DNA from: Roseiarcus sp963798015
GTDB lineage: Bacteria > Pseudomonadota > Alphaproteobacteria > Rhizobiales > Beijerinckiaceae
Assembly (NCBI GenBank): GCA_963798015.1
Contig: CAWCSA010000005.1
Span: 806,001-870,000 of the forward strand
DNA: 64,000 bases
Direction of reading: 5' to 3'
A model generated the notes under the pieces. That model was given only the letters and a program-made list of their open reading frames with translations. It had not been told where the DNA came from and made no database searches. Made by a program: the position numbers and the translations under genes. Position 1 is the stretch's first letter. Each line of letters begins with the position of its first letter. Shown piece by piece: positions 51,842 to 60,771 of the stretch.

Positions 51842-52396
51842 TTATTGTGCGTAGCTGAGAGCTGCACTCGCGGGCGCGGCCTCGGGAGTGTTGGAGAGGT
51901 AAGCGGCGAGGTCGTCGGCGCATTTGGCGGCGACGCTGTTCAGCGCCGCATCGTCGATCATCGCCCAGGCGTCATCGCCGGAGCCTTTGACCGCGATCGC
52001 ATCGCTAAGTCGTTGGGCGCGCTGTTTGTCCGGCGTGAACACGTCCCAGACGATATCGACCTCCGCTCCACCCTCAATCAGCGAAGCGGTGACATAGCCT
52101 CGCGCCAGATAGCGCGCCTTGGCAGGCGCCGCGACGGCGATCCGGCGCGCCGCCGCAGCTTCATCGAGGCTCTGCCGGAAGCGCTCGGAAACGTCGGCCG
52201 GCGCACCGTCGACCGACGCGATCGCGACCGTGGCGCCAGCCATGTTGGCGTCAGTGCGCAGGGCGAACTGCGCCTGAGCATCCGTGTTCGGCGGATTACC
52301 GGCGACGTCGTTGCAACCGCTGAGCAGCCCGCCAGCAAACAACAGACTGAGACCCGCGGCACACGCCCTCGCTGAGTTCTTGATGTTTAAACTCAC
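51842..52396 (-). CDS. lipoprotein of unknown function
   Basis: A 184-residue product with a lipoprotein signal (NIKNSARACAAGLSLLFAGGLLSGC). The mature protein holds a two-part alpha/beta region (TVAIASVDGAPADVSERFRQSLDEAAAARRI, ARYLARGYVTASLIEGGAEVDIVWDVF) reminiscent of small LPP20/GNA1162-like lipoproteins, then a helical C terminus. The GTG at 52396 fits the signal and has GGGAG upstream. No partner is evident. Confidence 0.72.
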   Translation of the reverse strand: MSLNIKNSARACAAGLSLLFAGGLLSGCNDVAGNPPNTDAQAQFALRTDANMAGATVAIASVDGAPADVSERFRQSLDEAAAARRIAVAAPAKARYLARGYVTASLIEGGAEVDIVWDVFTPDKQRAQRLSDAIAVKGSGDDAWAMIDDAALNSVAAKCADDLAAYLSNTPEAAPASAALSYAQ

Positions 52397-52561
52397 GCTG
52401 AACGAACTCCCGCCCGCGGCGTGTCCGTCGCCGCGAAGCAAGGTTAATAATCCGTTAAGCCGCCCGCGCCAACAGCTAGTCGCAAAGTCCCTTAACGTCC
52501 ATGCGTATCGCCACCCTCCCGCTATTCCCACCGCAGCCGCCTGCGCCTAGATAAGGCCCCC

Positions 52562-54565
52562 ATGAGCGGCCCACCGAACACCTTCCCTCCAGGCGAAGCC
52601 CCCGCGGCCGAGGCGCGGGAAGAAGCCGCGCTCGCGCGTGAGCTCGCGCCGGATACCGCGCCGCTCGAAATCGCTTTTGATGAACCGGCCGCCGAACCGG
52701 GACGTCTCGTGCGCGGCGCCGAGACGATCCGCGCATTCTGGCGTCATGCCCCCTCGGGGCCGGGCGTCTATCGTATGATCGGGTCCGAGGGCGAGGTGCT
52801 CTATGTCGGCAAGGCGCGTTCGATCAAGAAGCGCATCGCTGCCTATATGGCGCCCGAGCGCCAGCAGAGCCGTATCGCGCGCATGGTGGCGCAGACCCAT
52901 TCGATGGTGTTCGTCACCACCGCGTCGGACGCCGAGGCGCTGCTGCTTGAGGCCAATCTCATCAAGCAGCTCAAGCCCCGCTACAATGTCACCCTGCGCG
53001 ACGACAAGAGCTTTCCTTATATCCTGATCTGCACCGGACATGCCGCCCCGAGGCTCATCAAGCATCGTGGCGCCCGCAGCGTGGCCGGCGATTATTTCGG
53101 CCCGTTCGCGAGCGCCGGCGCGGTGTTTCGCACCCTAAATGCCCTGCAGCGGGCATTTCTCCTGCGCACCTGCTCGGACAGTTTTTACGCCAATCGAACC
53201 CGGCCGTGCCTGCTCCACCAGATCAAGCGCTGCTCGGCGCCGTGCACCGGGGAAATCGCGCTCGACGACTATGCCAATCTGGTCACGGAAGCGCGCGATT
53301 TTCTTTCCGGCCGCAGCCGGGCGATCAAGAGCCGCCTTGGCCACGCGATGAACGAGGCCGCCGCCGCGCTCGATTTTGAAAGCGCGGCGCGCCTGCGCGA
53401 CCGCATCAGCGCGCTCTCCGCAATTCAGGGCGAGCAGAGCGTCAATCCTCGCTCGATCGCCGAAGCCGACGTGTTCGCGGTCACCGACGAGGCGGGGCAG
53501 TTCTGTGTCGAGGTGTTCTTCTTCCGCACCTATCAGAACTGGGGCAACCGCGCCTATTTTCCTCGCGCCGACCGGGCTCTGTCCCGCGAGGAGGTGCTCG
53601 ACGCCTTCTTGTCGCAATTCTATCTCGACCGTCCCGCGCCGCGTCTCGTGCTCTTGAGCCACGATGTTCCGAGCGCGGGGACTTTGGCCGAAGTCTTGAG
53701 CGCGCGTGTCGGACATCGCATCGCCATTGGCGCGCCGCGCCGCGGTGAAAAGAAGGATCTGGTCGACGCGGCCTTGCGCAACGCGCAACAAGCTTTATCG
53801 CGCAAGCTCGCGGAATCGGCGACCCAGGAAAGGCTGATCGCCGCGCTCAGCGAGGCATTCGGCGTCGATAAGCCGATCCGGCGGGTCGAGATCTACGACA
53901 ATTCCCACATCATGGGGACCAACGCGATCGGCGCCATGGTGGTCGCCGGACCGGAAGGCTTCGTCAAGAGCCAGTACCGCGCGTTCAACATCAAGAGCGT
54001 GGATCTGACGCCTGGCGACGACTACGGCATGATGCGCGAAGTGCTGACGCGCCGCTTCGCTCGCCTCAAGCGGCAGGGCGAGACGGCGGAGCCAAGCGCT
54101 TTTCCCGATACGCCGGACCTCGTCATCATCGACGGCGGGCGGGGCCAATTCGAGGCCGCGCGCGAGGTCCTGGCGGCGCTCGGAATCGAGGGGATAAGGC
54201 TGGTGGCGATCGCCAAGGGCCCCGACCGCAATGCGGGCCGCGAGACCTTCTTCGTCGAGGGACGTGAGCCATTCAAGCTGACCCCGCGCGATCCGGCTTT
54301 GTTCTTCATTCAGCGGCTGCGCGACGAGGCGCATCGTTTCGCCATCGGTACGCACCGCGCGCGGCGCAAGAAGGAGTTCGTGAAGAGCCCGCTCGACGAA
54401 ATCCCCGGCATCGGCCCGGCGCGCAAGCGTGCCCTTCTGTTCGCTTTCGGCTCCGCCAAGGACGTCGCCAAAGCCGGCCTATCGGACCTCGAGAAGACGC
54501 CCGGCCTTAACGCCGCCACGGCTAAGCTCGTGTACGACTTCTTCCACGAGAACCGGGCGAGGTGA
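52562..54565 (+). CDS. uvrC: excinuclease ABC subunit C
   Basis: Makes both incisions in UvrABC nucleotide excision repair. The 667-residue protein has a non-conserved N-terminal 60 residues, the GIY-YIG nuclease (GPGVYRMIGSEGEVLYVGKAR), the UvrB-binding UVR motif (MNEAAAALDFESAARLRDRI), the second nuclease domain (VEIYDNSHIMGTNAIGAMVV, LVIIDGGRGQFEAA) and a helix-hairpin-helix C terminus (DEIPGIGPARKRALL). Convergent with vapC. Confidence 0.95.
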   Translation: MSGPPNTFPPGEAPAAEAREEAALARELAPDTAPLEIAFDEPAAEPGRLVRGAETIRAFWRHAPSGPGVYRMIGSEGEVLYVGKARSIKKRIAAYMAPERQQSRIARMVAQTHSMVFVTTASDAEALLLEANLIKQLKPRYNVTLRDDKSFPYILICTGHAAPRLIKHRGARSVAGDYFGPFASAGAVFRTLNALQRAFLLRTCSDSFYANRTRPCLLHQIKRCSAPCTGEIALDDYANLVTEARDFLSGRSRAIKSRLGHAMNEAAAALDFESAARLRDRISALSAIQGEQSVNPRSIAEADVFAVTDEAGQFCVEVFFFRTYQNWGNRAYFPRADRALSREEVLDAFLSQFYLDRPAPRLVLLSHDVPSAGTLAEVLSARVGHRIAIGAPRRGEKKDLVDAALRNAQQALSRKLAESATQERLIAALSEAFGVDKPIRRVEIYDNSHIMGTNAIGAMVVAGPEGFVKSQYRAFNIKSVDLTPGDDYGMMREVLTRRFARLKRQGETAEPSAFPDTPDLVIIDGGRGQFEAAREVLAALGIEGIRLVAIAKGPDRNAGRETFFVEGREPFKLTPRDPALFFIQRLRDEAHRFAIGTHRARRKKEFVKSPLDEIPGIGPARKRALLFAFGSAKDVAKAGLSDLEKTPGLNAATAKLVYDFFHENRAR

Positions 54566-54574
54566 CGAGGCGCC

Positions 54575-54589
54575 GCGGGCTTATCCCGC
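54575..54589. terminator. hairpin between convergent uvrC and vapC
   Basis: GCGGG (54575-54579) pairs with CCCGC (54585-54589) around CTTAT, ten bases after the uvrC stop and overlapping the vapC stop. The stem is short and lacks a T-run. Confidence 0.3.
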
Positions 54590-54988
54590 CCAGTCTTCGA
54601 CCCTGAGCCCCGGCACGCGCTCGAACTCCCGCACATTCAATGTCGCGAGCGTTGCTCGGCGTCGGCGCGCCTGGGCGGCGATCAACGTGTCATAAGGTCC
54701 GATCGGCTGACCGCTCGCTTCGAGTACGGCGCGGATTTCGCCCGCTTCGCGCGCATCCTCGACATCGAATGGGGGCTGATCGAACCCAGCCGATAGGAAG
54801 ATTTCAAGCGTCCGGCGCGACTGCTCTCGGCGCTTGCTCTTGGCGCAGCCATATTCGAGCTCGAACACGACGATGGCCGGGACCAGCATGGGCGTTCCGG
54901 CTGCAAGCTCGCGATGAAGCCGCTCGGCGATTTTTGGCCGCCGCTCGTTGATCGCGAAGATCACGACGTTCGTGTCAAGGCAGAACAC
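54581..54988 (-). CDS. vapC: type II toxin, PIN-domain ribonuclease VapC
   Basis: A 135-residue PIN-domain RNase. Catalytic acidic residues are visible in FCLDTNVVIFA (Asp 5), VVFELEYG (Glu) and IGPYDTLIAAQARRR (Asp), followed by LATLNVREFERV with a fourth polar position. The GTG at 54988 begins four bases after the vapB stop and places the first Asp where family members have it. It would cleave tRNA or rRNA when not neutralised by VapB. Confidence 0.9.
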   Translation of the reverse strand: MFCLDTNVVIFAINERRPKIAERLHRELAAGTPMLVPAIVVFELEYGCAKSKRREQSRRTLEIFLSAGFDQPPFDVEDAREAGEIRAVLEASGQPIGPYDTLIAAQARRRRATLATLNVREFERVPGLRVEDWAG

Positions 54989-54992
54989 GGGA

Positions 54993-55250
54993 TCAGTCGA
55001 ACGAAATTTCGTCGTCCGCCCCAGACGGAGTGTCTTCGGGCAACCCGTCGGGCAGGAACTTCCCGGCGCCGGCGGCGACCAGCTCCGCATGCCACGCGGC
55101 AACGTCGAAAGGCGCCTTCTCCAATGGCTCGAGGATGACTTTGTCGCCAACTCTGCTGACCCGCACCTCCTTGCCCGGCAGGCGGAATTCTTTCGGCAGG
55201 CGTACGGCCTGGCTGCGCCCGTGCATGAAGATCTTCGCTGTTGCGGTCAT
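54993..55250 (-). CDS. vapB: type II antitoxin VapB, AbrB-like
   Basis: An 85-residue antitoxin. Residues 1-45 form a swapped-hairpin DNA-binding domain (AKIFMHGRSQAVRLPKEFRLP, VRVSRVGDKVILEPL); the rest would wrap around VapC. It is first in the operon, as usual, and an operator-like palindrome lies 22 bases before its start. Confidence 0.92.
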   Translation of the reverse strand: MTATAKIFMHGRSQAVRLPKEFRLPGKEVRVSRVGDKVILEPLEKAPFDVAAWHAELVAAGAGKFLPDGLPEDTPSGADDEISFD

Positions 55251-55271
55251 AGACGGCCCAAGAGACGGGGA

Positions 55272-55302
55272 ATATGATATCTATCGTTGGTAGATATCAT
55301 AT
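55272..55302. promoter_or_regulatory. palindromic operator upstream of vapBC
   Basis: ATATGATATCTA (55272-55283) is repeated perfectly inverted as TAGATATCATAT (55291-55302) with a 7-base spacer TCGTTGG. It lies 22 bases upstream of the vapB start in an A/T-rich island, the position expected for an autoregulated VapB-VapC operator overlapping the promoter. Confidence 0.8.
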
Positions 55303-55356
55303 CCCGAACGCACAGGTCAAATATCCGCGAATCCGCAAGAATGGCTGGGGCCAGCG

Positions 55357-55767
55357 TCAATCTGTCCGCGCCAGGACCTGCTCCAGCTTGGCAAAGAAGT
55401 TCCCCCAACCCACTTTGGCCCCTTGATAGAACTGCTCCTGATCCGGCCGGAAGCCCGCCTGCTCCATGCGCAAATTCGTGCCTTTGCTCGTTGGAGTGAG
55501 CGTCCAGGTGACGACGCTTTCAAGTCCATGGGCCGCCCAGCTGTAGGACAGCGTCCTCAGCGGTTGGACTTTGAGGACTTGGCAGTCGACTGCGCCCCAG
55601 CCGCCGGTAAGATTGAACTTGTGGTCCACGACCGGCTCGAAATCGGTTTTCATTAGCCACTCCTCGATCAGATGCGGCTCGGTCAACGCGCGCCAGATCT
55701 TTTCCGGCGCATAAGGGATCTCGCGTTCGACGACGACGGTGCGGGTTTCGGTGGCGGCGCCAGTCAT
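55357..55767 (-). CDS. SRPBCC/AHSA1-family protein
   Basis: A 136-residue START-like protein. Family phrases: VVEREIPYAPEKIWRALTEPHLIEEWLM and VTWTLTPTSKGTNLRMEQAGF, with KVGWGNFFAKLEQVLA at the end. Such proteins bind hydrophobic ligands and are often co-encoded with ArsR regulators and DUF1801 proteins, as here. Third gene of that operon. Confidence 0.9.
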   Translation of the reverse strand: MTGAATETRTVVVEREIPYAPEKIWRALTEPHLIEEWLMKTDFEPVVDHKFNLTGGWGAVDCQVLKVQPLRTLSYSWAAHGLESVVTWTLTPTSKGTNLRMEQAGFRPDQEQFYQGAKVGWGNFFAKLEQVLARTD

Positions 55768-55780
55768 GGGTTCATCTTCC

Positions 55781-56215
55781 TTACTTCCTGGAGCGGGCGG
55801 GGCGAGCGGCTGGCTTTGAGGCGTTCAGCGCCACGGCGGCGCGAATGAGCGCCTTCAGCGCAGCCTCATCGATCGCGTCGCCCTCATGAATGTCGATGGC
55901 TCGTCGAGTGTTTCCATCGAGGCTCGAGTTGAACAGGCCTGAAGAATCTTCGAGCGCGGCGCCCTTGGCGAATGTGAGCTTCACCACGCCCTTGTAGGTT
56001 TCGCCGGTGCAGATAATTCCTCCGTGCGACCACACCGGAACGCCTCGCCACTTCCACTCTTCGACCGCTTCCGGATCCGCCTCTTTGATGAGGCTTCGCA
56101 CCTGGGCCAGCGTCACTCCCCGCCAGTCGTTGAGCGCCTTGATTCGCGCGTCGATCAGCGCCGAGGGGGAGGTCTCCACTGTATCTTTCGAGCCCGTCGT
56201 CGATTGTTTGCTCAT
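55781..56215 (-). CDS. DUF1801-domain protein
   Basis: A 144-residue YdhG-like protein: ALIDARIKALNDWRGVTLAQVRSL, EEWKWRGVPVWSHGGIICTGETYKGVVKLTFAKGA and a basic tail ASKPAARPARSRK. Function unknown. The ATG at 56215 overlaps the arsR stop (ATGA), so the longer frame to 56290 is not used. Middle gene of the ArsR operon. Confidence 0.88.
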   Translation of the reverse strand: MSKQSTTGSKDTVETSPSALIDARIKALNDWRGVTLAQVRSLIKEADPEAVEEWKWRGVPVWSHGGIICTGETYKGVVKLTFAKGAALEDSSGLFNSSLDGNTRRAIDIHEGDAIDEAALKALIRAAVALNASKPAARPARSRK

Positions 56216-56535
56216 TGGTCCATCCTCCTGAGCAGATCCTCGAGGCCGTCGAACCGGCTCTCCCAGAACCCTTTCATCTCGCTGGTCCAATCGATCAGCG
56301 GGATTAAGGCGCTGACCTCGGCGCGATAATGCGTCTGCCGGCCTTGATGGCGGTCGCGCGCCAGCCCGGCCTGTTTCAGCACCCGCAGGTGCTTCGAGAC
56401 GGCCGGTTGCGAGATACCGGCCTGAGCAGTCAGCGCGCCGACCGTCTGCTCGCCGTCACGGCAAAGACGCTCGAAGATCGCGCGCCTCGTCGGATCGGCA
56501 AGCGTTCGGAAGAGCGTGTCATGAGCATCTGGCAT
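56212..56535 (-). CDS. ArsR-family transcriptional regulator
   Basis: A 107-residue winged-helix repressor: LFRTLADPTRRAIFERLCRDGEQTVGALTAQAGISQPAVSKHLRVLKQAGL covers the helix-turn-helix. No metal-binding CxC motif is present in helix 3, so it is the SdpR-like, metal-independent type that partners AHSA1 proteins. It starts the operon, and A/T-rich inverted bits (ATGAGTTATCAATCC) just upstream at 56538-56560 may be its own operator. Confidence 0.92.
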   Translation of the reverse strand: MPDAHDTLFRTLADPTRRAIFERLCRDGEQTVGALTAQAGISQPAVSKHLRVLKQAGLARDRHQGRQTHYRAEVSALIPLIDWTSEMKGFWESRFDGLEDLLRRMDQ

Positions 56536-56637
56536 TCGGATTGATAACTCATCGGCTATGTATCCAATTCATAACCATCAGGCTATGGGTGAGTCAAGCA
56601 GGAATCGTGGGTGGCGGGACTTGGCGACCCTCAGAGG

Positions 56638-56940
56638 AAGGTCAATCAACCGGTATCGCCACAAGAGCCGACAATTGGTTGCAGATAATCAGAAATCAGA
56701 TTTAAGCTCGCCCCATGAAGATTCCTGCCCTTCACCTGCCAAGGCCATCGGCGCTCATTCCGGCGCTGTTAGGCCCCGGAAAGCGTGCGAAAAAAATTTC
56801 CACGGTTTATTCCTCGTAACCCATTGATAAGTCTCGATTCGTACGAGAGAATCCAAGGAAATCCAAGGAAATCCAACGCCCATTATCGGGGGTTTCCGTA
56901 CCCAAACGACGACGGTCCAAGAAAATCCAAACGGAGCGAC
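56638..56940. repeat. dispersed 303-bp intergenic element, copy B
   Basis: Homologous to copy A at 24364-24668 throughout. GTAACCCATTGATAAGT starts at 56816, the inverted repeat TCTCG (56832-56836) / CGAGA (56844-56848) flanks a 7-base spacer, and AATCCAA occurs at 56850, 56860, 56870 and 56924. Every one of these distances equals that in copy A, although the 7-bp spacer and the sequence before the fourth motif differ. The rest of the gap 56536-56992 holds no gene. Confidence 0.8.
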
Positions 56941-56992
56941 TGGGTTTCACAAAGCCGAAGAGCAGAAAACGAACGCGCGACAAGGAGCGGGA

Positions 56993-58198
56993 TCAGGCGG
57001 CGGGAATATGCAGCGTGAATCGTGTTTCGTCTTTCGAAGAGGCGACCTCGATCTTGCCGCCGTGCGCGCGGGCGATTTCGGAAGCGATGTAGAGACCGAG
57101 GCCGAGGCCCTGGTTCGACGACCGCCCGTTGCCGCGAAAGAACGGCTGAAACAGCTGTTGTGCGACAACCGCGTCAATCGGGTCGCCCTCGTTCGCGACT
57201 GTAAGCTCGAATCCCTTTTCATCAGTCGACGCCCACACACGGATAGGCCGACTGGGAGCGCCGTGCTTGATCGCGTTGGCGACAAGGTTCGAAGTTATTT
57301 GAGCGACGCGCTTCGGGTCGCAGTTGACCGGATGCGTCAAATTGATTCGAGCCTCAATGGGACTTTCGGATAGGTCGCGCAATTCGCCGATCACCTGCTC
57401 GAGTTGATCAGAAAGCGGCGCATTGGGATTCCGCTCAAGCATAAACCCGCCGCCGAGCCTTCCCCTTGCAAAATCGAGGATGTCGTCGATCAAAGCCGCC
57501 ATGCGCCGAGCGCTTTTGTGCATCTGTTCGGCGATCGATCGGGTTTTTTCCTCAGGATTTCGCCGAAGGATGATGCTGACACCCGCCTCAATCGAGGCCA
57601 GCGGGTTCCGAAGATCGTGAGCAAGAATAGCAACAAATTGCTCACGCAGCTTGGCCGCTTCTTGTGCGTCGGATAGAGCTGCGTCCTGTTTCGCCGCGCG
57701 CTCCTGCGCATCCAGATGGAAGGCGATCAGCTGGGCGAAGTTCTTGAACATGCCAATGACTTCGGGCCTGTTCAACCTTGCCGGCCGAGGATCGATTGCG
57801 CACAACGTGCCGAAGAAGGCGCCGTTCTGAAGAATGATCGGCATCGAGATGTAGCTCTGAAGCCCGTATAGTCTTGGCGTATGATGATCGCGGAAATGCT
57901 CGTCCTCGGCGACGTGATCGATAACGACGGCTCGGCCGCTATCACGAATCTCATCACAGATCGTCGTCTTAACGTCGAGCTCGCCGCCCGGCAGAAGTCC
58001 GAAGGCGATTTCGTCGCGAACGGCGCAAGCGACCCAACGATCCCGCGTGACTCTCGCCACCGCCGCAAAACCCATTCCGGTGGTGCGGCAGACGATTTCC
58101 AGAATGGACGCAACCGCGTCGATTCGGGAAATTGCGTTTATGTCGGCGGTCAAGGCCGCATCGAAGTTTGAGACAGGCGAAAGGTTTGTCGGGGTCAT
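56993..58198 (-). CDS. GAF-domain sensor histidine kinase
   Basis: A 401-residue soluble kinase. Residues about 25-165 are a GAF domain (EIVCRTTGMGFAAVARVTRDRWVACAVRD, GTLCAIDPRPARL), followed by a short coiled region, the HisKA domain with the phospho-accepting His in ILAHDLRNPLASIE, and an HATPase with the N box VANAIKHG and G boxes NQGLGLGLYIASEIARAHGG. No membrane segment, so it senses a cytosolic signal. A receiver protein gene lies 159 bases upstream on the same strand. Confidence 0.92.
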   Translation of the reverse strand: MTPTNLSPVSNFDAALTADINAISRIDAVASILEIVCRTTGMGFAAVARVTRDRWVACAVRDEIAFGLLPGGELDVKTTICDEIRDSGRAVVIDHVAEDEHFRDHHTPRLYGLQSYISMPIILQNGAFFGTLCAIDPRPARLNRPEVIGMFKNFAQLIAFHLDAQERAAKQDAALSDAQEAAKLREQFVAILAHDLRNPLASIEAGVSIILRRNPEEKTRSIAEQMHKSARRMAALIDDILDFARGRLGGGFMLERNPNAPLSDQLEQVIGELRDLSESPIEARINLTHPVNCDPKRVAQITSNLVANAIKHGAPSRPIRVWASTDEKGFELTVANEGDPIDAVVAQQLFQPFFRGNGRSSNQGLGLGLYIASEIARAHGGKIEVASSKDETRFTLHIPAA

Positions 58199-58357
58199 GC
58201 CGGGTCTGCGTTCTCCAAACTTTCCTCAAGGTAGGTCGCCATTGTCGATTTTGAACGGCTGCGGGGGAGGCGGGCGGCATGTTTCGATCGAGCCGCCCAA
58301 AGAACTATCGCGGTAACCGACTTCGCACGTGCCGAGGTAGGAGACCAAAGCAAAAGC

Positions 58358-58741
58358 TCATGCAGCTAACCTATGCAGCGCACTCACGACCTGTGCAGGC
58401 GTGTAGGGCTTTGGAAAGAAGATCCCGCGCTCTGGCAGCAGCTGTTGCACGTCGGCCAGATTCAGCCCCGAGGTGACGATGATCTCGATCGGGGGCCAGC
58501 GGTTGCGCACGGCATGAGCAAGTTTGATTCCGTCCATCGAGCCCGGCATGCTGACATCAGTGAACACCACTCTGATATCGCTTCTGCTTTCCAAAATATG
58601 GATCGCCTCATCAGCATTTTTTGCCCCAATAGCGTCAAACCCAGCTTCCGTAACCAGGTTCAGGGCGTCCATAAGCATGAGAGGTTCATCTTCGACGACC
58701 AGGACGAGGCGTTTTTGCTTTTCCATGTCGGCGCTCGGCAT
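58358..58741 (-). CDS. single-domain response regulator
   Basis: A 127-residue receiver. The acidic pocket is VVEDEPLM, the phospho-accepting Asp lies in VVFTDVSMPGSMDG, and the conserved Lys is in FFPKPYTP. There is no output domain, as in CheY-like or DivK-like proteins. The frame is open to 58885; ATG 58741 fits the domain start best. It probably receives phosphate from the neighbouring GAF kinase, by inference from position. Confidence 0.88.
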   Translation of the reverse strand: MPSADMEKQKRLVLVVEDEPLMLMDALNLVTEAGFDAIGAKNADEAIHILESRSDIRVVFTDVSMPGSMDGIKLAHAVRNRWPPIEIIVTSGLNLADVQQLLPERGIFFPKPYTPAQVVSALHRLAA

Positions 58742-59028
58742 AGTAAGTCCTATGGCCCCAGTCGGGAACTTGGCTTCAACGCGCTGAGGAAGCATCGGTT
58801 CCTGCGAGCAGGCCGGCCGACGAAGGAGCGCCCGAGGCGCGATGTCCACCGCCTTGCAGCGGCGAAATTCTCGTATCACGCTCACAATTTGTTAGGCCGT
58901 GGGAAGCTGAAGCGCAAGTTCCCGCCGCCGCTTTTCGCGGCATTTACGGCCGGCCGCGAGATGATAACTTCACAACCTTCCGCGCTGAGCTTCGCTCCAG
59001 CGCTCTCTCGCAAACCTCCAGGAAACCC

Positions 59029-59919
59029 ATGTCCAAAATCGCATTCATCGGCCTCGGCAACATGGGCGCGCCGATGGCCGCGAATCTCATCAAGGCGGGC
59101 CATTCGGTCGCGGGCTTCGATCTTGTGGATGCCGCGAAAACGTCTGCCGCCGCATCCGGCGTCGCCATTACGGCGAGCGCCCGCGAGGCTGTCGCCAGCG
59201 CCGACACGGTCGTAACCATGCTGCCGGCCGGCAAGCACGTCCTCGCGGCTCATGCCGAGCTTCTTCCCGCGACGCCCAAGGGCGCGCTCGTCATCGATTG
59301 CTCGACCATCGATGTCGACAGCGCAAGAAAAGCGCACGAGGCGGGCGGTGCCGCGGGGGTGCTGACCCTCGACGCGCCGGTCTCGGGCGGGGTCGTCGGA
59401 GCGAGCGGGGGAACGCTCACCTTCATGTGCGGCGGCTCGGACGAGGCGTTCGCGAGGGCGAAGCCGATCCTCGAAGACATGGGCAAGCGCATCGTCCATT
59501 GCGGCGGAGCGGGGGCGGGGCAGGCGGCCAAGATCTGCAACAACATGATCCTCGGCGCGACCATGATCGTGACCTGCGAAGCCTTCGCGCTTGCCGAGAA
59601 GCTGGGCCTATCCGCCCAGGCTCTGTTCGACGTCTCCTCGACTGCATCCGGCCAGTCGTGGTCGCTCACCACCTATTGTCCGGTTCCCGGGCCGGTGCCG
59701 GCTTCCCCGGCCAATCGCGACTATAAACCCGGCTTTGCCGCGGCTCTCATGCTCAAGGATCTGCGCCTCGCGCAGGAGGCCGCGTCGAGCGTGGGGGCCT
59801 TAACTCCGCTCGGGGCCGAGGCCGCGCAACTCTATGCTCTCTATGTTGCGACTGATCACGGCGGGGACGATTTCTCCGGAATCATCAATTTTTTGCGCGG
59901 AGCGGCAAAGAAACCCTAG
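59029..59919 (+). CDS. mmsB: 3-hydroxyisobutyrate dehydrogenase
   Basis: Valine degradation: NAD-dependent oxidation of 3-hydroxyisobutyrate to methylmalonate semialdehyde. The 296-residue protein has IAFIGLGNMGAPMAANLIKAGH, VIDCSTIDVDSARKAH, LDAPVSGGVVGASGGTLTFM and the catalytic Lys in GAGQAAKICNNMILGATM, plus the tail DFSGIINFLRG typical of this enzyme rather than other beta-hydroxyacid dehydrogenases. No mmsA gene is adjacent. Confidence 0.92.
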   Translation: MSKIAFIGLGNMGAPMAANLIKAGHSVAGFDLVDAAKTSAAASGVAITASAREAVASADTVVTMLPAGKHVLAAHAELLPATPKGALVIDCSTIDVDSARKAHEAGGAAGVLTLDAPVSGGVVGASGGTLTFMCGGSDEAFARAKPILEDMGKRIVHCGGAGAGQAAKICNNMILGATMIVTCEAFALAEKLGLSAQALFDVSSTASGQSWSLTTYCPVPGPVPASPANRDYKPGFAAALMLKDLRLAQEAASSVGALTPLGAEAAQLYALYVATDHGGDDFSGIINFLRGAAKKP

Positions 59920-59989
59920 AACTTTTTCCAGCCTGGCATAGTTTTAGGCTCAGAACGCGGCCAACTGGCCGACAGCGGGAGGATTCCCC

Positions 59990-60481
59990 ATGCGTGTTTC
60001 GATCAGGAAGACCGTAGTTGCGGCCATAGCCGCGCTCGGGATGGCGACGGCGGTCGCGACGATCTCAACCCCCGCCGAGGCCCAATTTCATGGCGGCGGC
60101 GGCGGCTTTCATGGCGGTGGCGGTTTCCATGGCGGCGGCTTTCACGGCGGAGGCTGGGGAGGCGGCGGCTGGCATGGCGGCGGCTGGCGCGGCGGCGGCT
60201 GGGGCCGACCCGGATGGGGCGGCGGCGGTTGGGGCTGGCGGCGCGCGGGCTGGGGCGGCGGCGGTTGGGGCGGCGGCGGCTGTTGGAATTGCGGCTGGGG
60301 CGGCGGTTGGGGGTGGGGTTACGATCCAGGCTGGGCCATCGCCGCGGCGGCCGTGCCCCTTGGGGTCGCGATCGCTTCGCAACCGGCCTATGGCGGCGAT
60401 CCCGGTTGCTGGGTCAGGCGACGCGTCTGGACGGCGAACGGCCACTATCTGGGCCGGCGGCTTGTCAACGTTTGCTACTGA
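59990..60481 (+). CDS. glycine/histidine/tryptophan-rich secreted protein
   Basis: A 163-residue product. A signal peptide (RKTVVAAIAALGMATAVATISTPAEA) is followed by a low-complexity domain of GGGFHGGG and GGGWHGGGWRGGG units, then a more complex C terminus (WAIAAAAVPLGVAIA, GDPGCWVRRRVW, GRRLVNVCY) with two cysteines. The second glycine-rich gene at 60772 shares the tail pattern. Its role is not known; such proteins occur widely in alphaproteobacteria and may sit at the cell surface. Confidence 0.82.
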   Translation: MRVSIRKTVVAAIAALGMATAVATISTPAEAQFHGGGGGFHGGGGFHGGGFHGGGWGGGGWHGGGWRGGGWGRPGWGGGGWGWRRAGWGGGGWGGGGCWNCGWGGGWGWGYDPGWAIAAAAVPLGVAIASQPAYGGDPGCWVRRRVWTANGHYLGRRLVNVCY

Positions 60482-60548
60482 CCGTCTGCGGCTGTGTCGT
60501 CCGATGACAATAGTCCAGATAAGGGTTTTGGAAACTATAAAGCGTGAC

Positions 60549-60598
60549 TTGCCGTCCTGAATGTTTGTTCAGCATATACTATGAACATTCGTTCAGGA
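60549..60598. promoter_or_regulatory. TetR-type operator pair overlapping a promoter
   Basis: Two near-palindromes, TGAATGTTTGTTCA (60558-60571) and TGAACATTCGTTCA (60582-60595), face each other inside a larger inverted repeat CCTGAA...TTCAGG. TATACT (60575-60580) between them looks like a -10 box and TTGCCG (60549-60554) like a -35, though with a long spacer. TGAA-N6-TTCA elements are typical of TetR-family repressors. No tetR gene is in the window. Confidence 0.5.
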
Positions 60599-60771
60599 TT
60601 GGTGCAGTTTAAAGAACAAATCTCGTTTCGGCGCCCAAGTGACGCTGAAGCGTCAAAAGGCTGCCGAAATCCGTCATCAAGGTTTATCCAGCGAGCCGAC
60701 ATCGAGCGATTGTCCCGGTGGACGGCGGAGATGGTCGGGCGGCTCAGCCGCCGGCCTACATGGAGGCTGTG

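Noticed and set aside
55357..56535. ArsR-DUF1801-AHSA1 operon as a novel system
   Set aside because: This trio is a common arrangement in proteobacteria.
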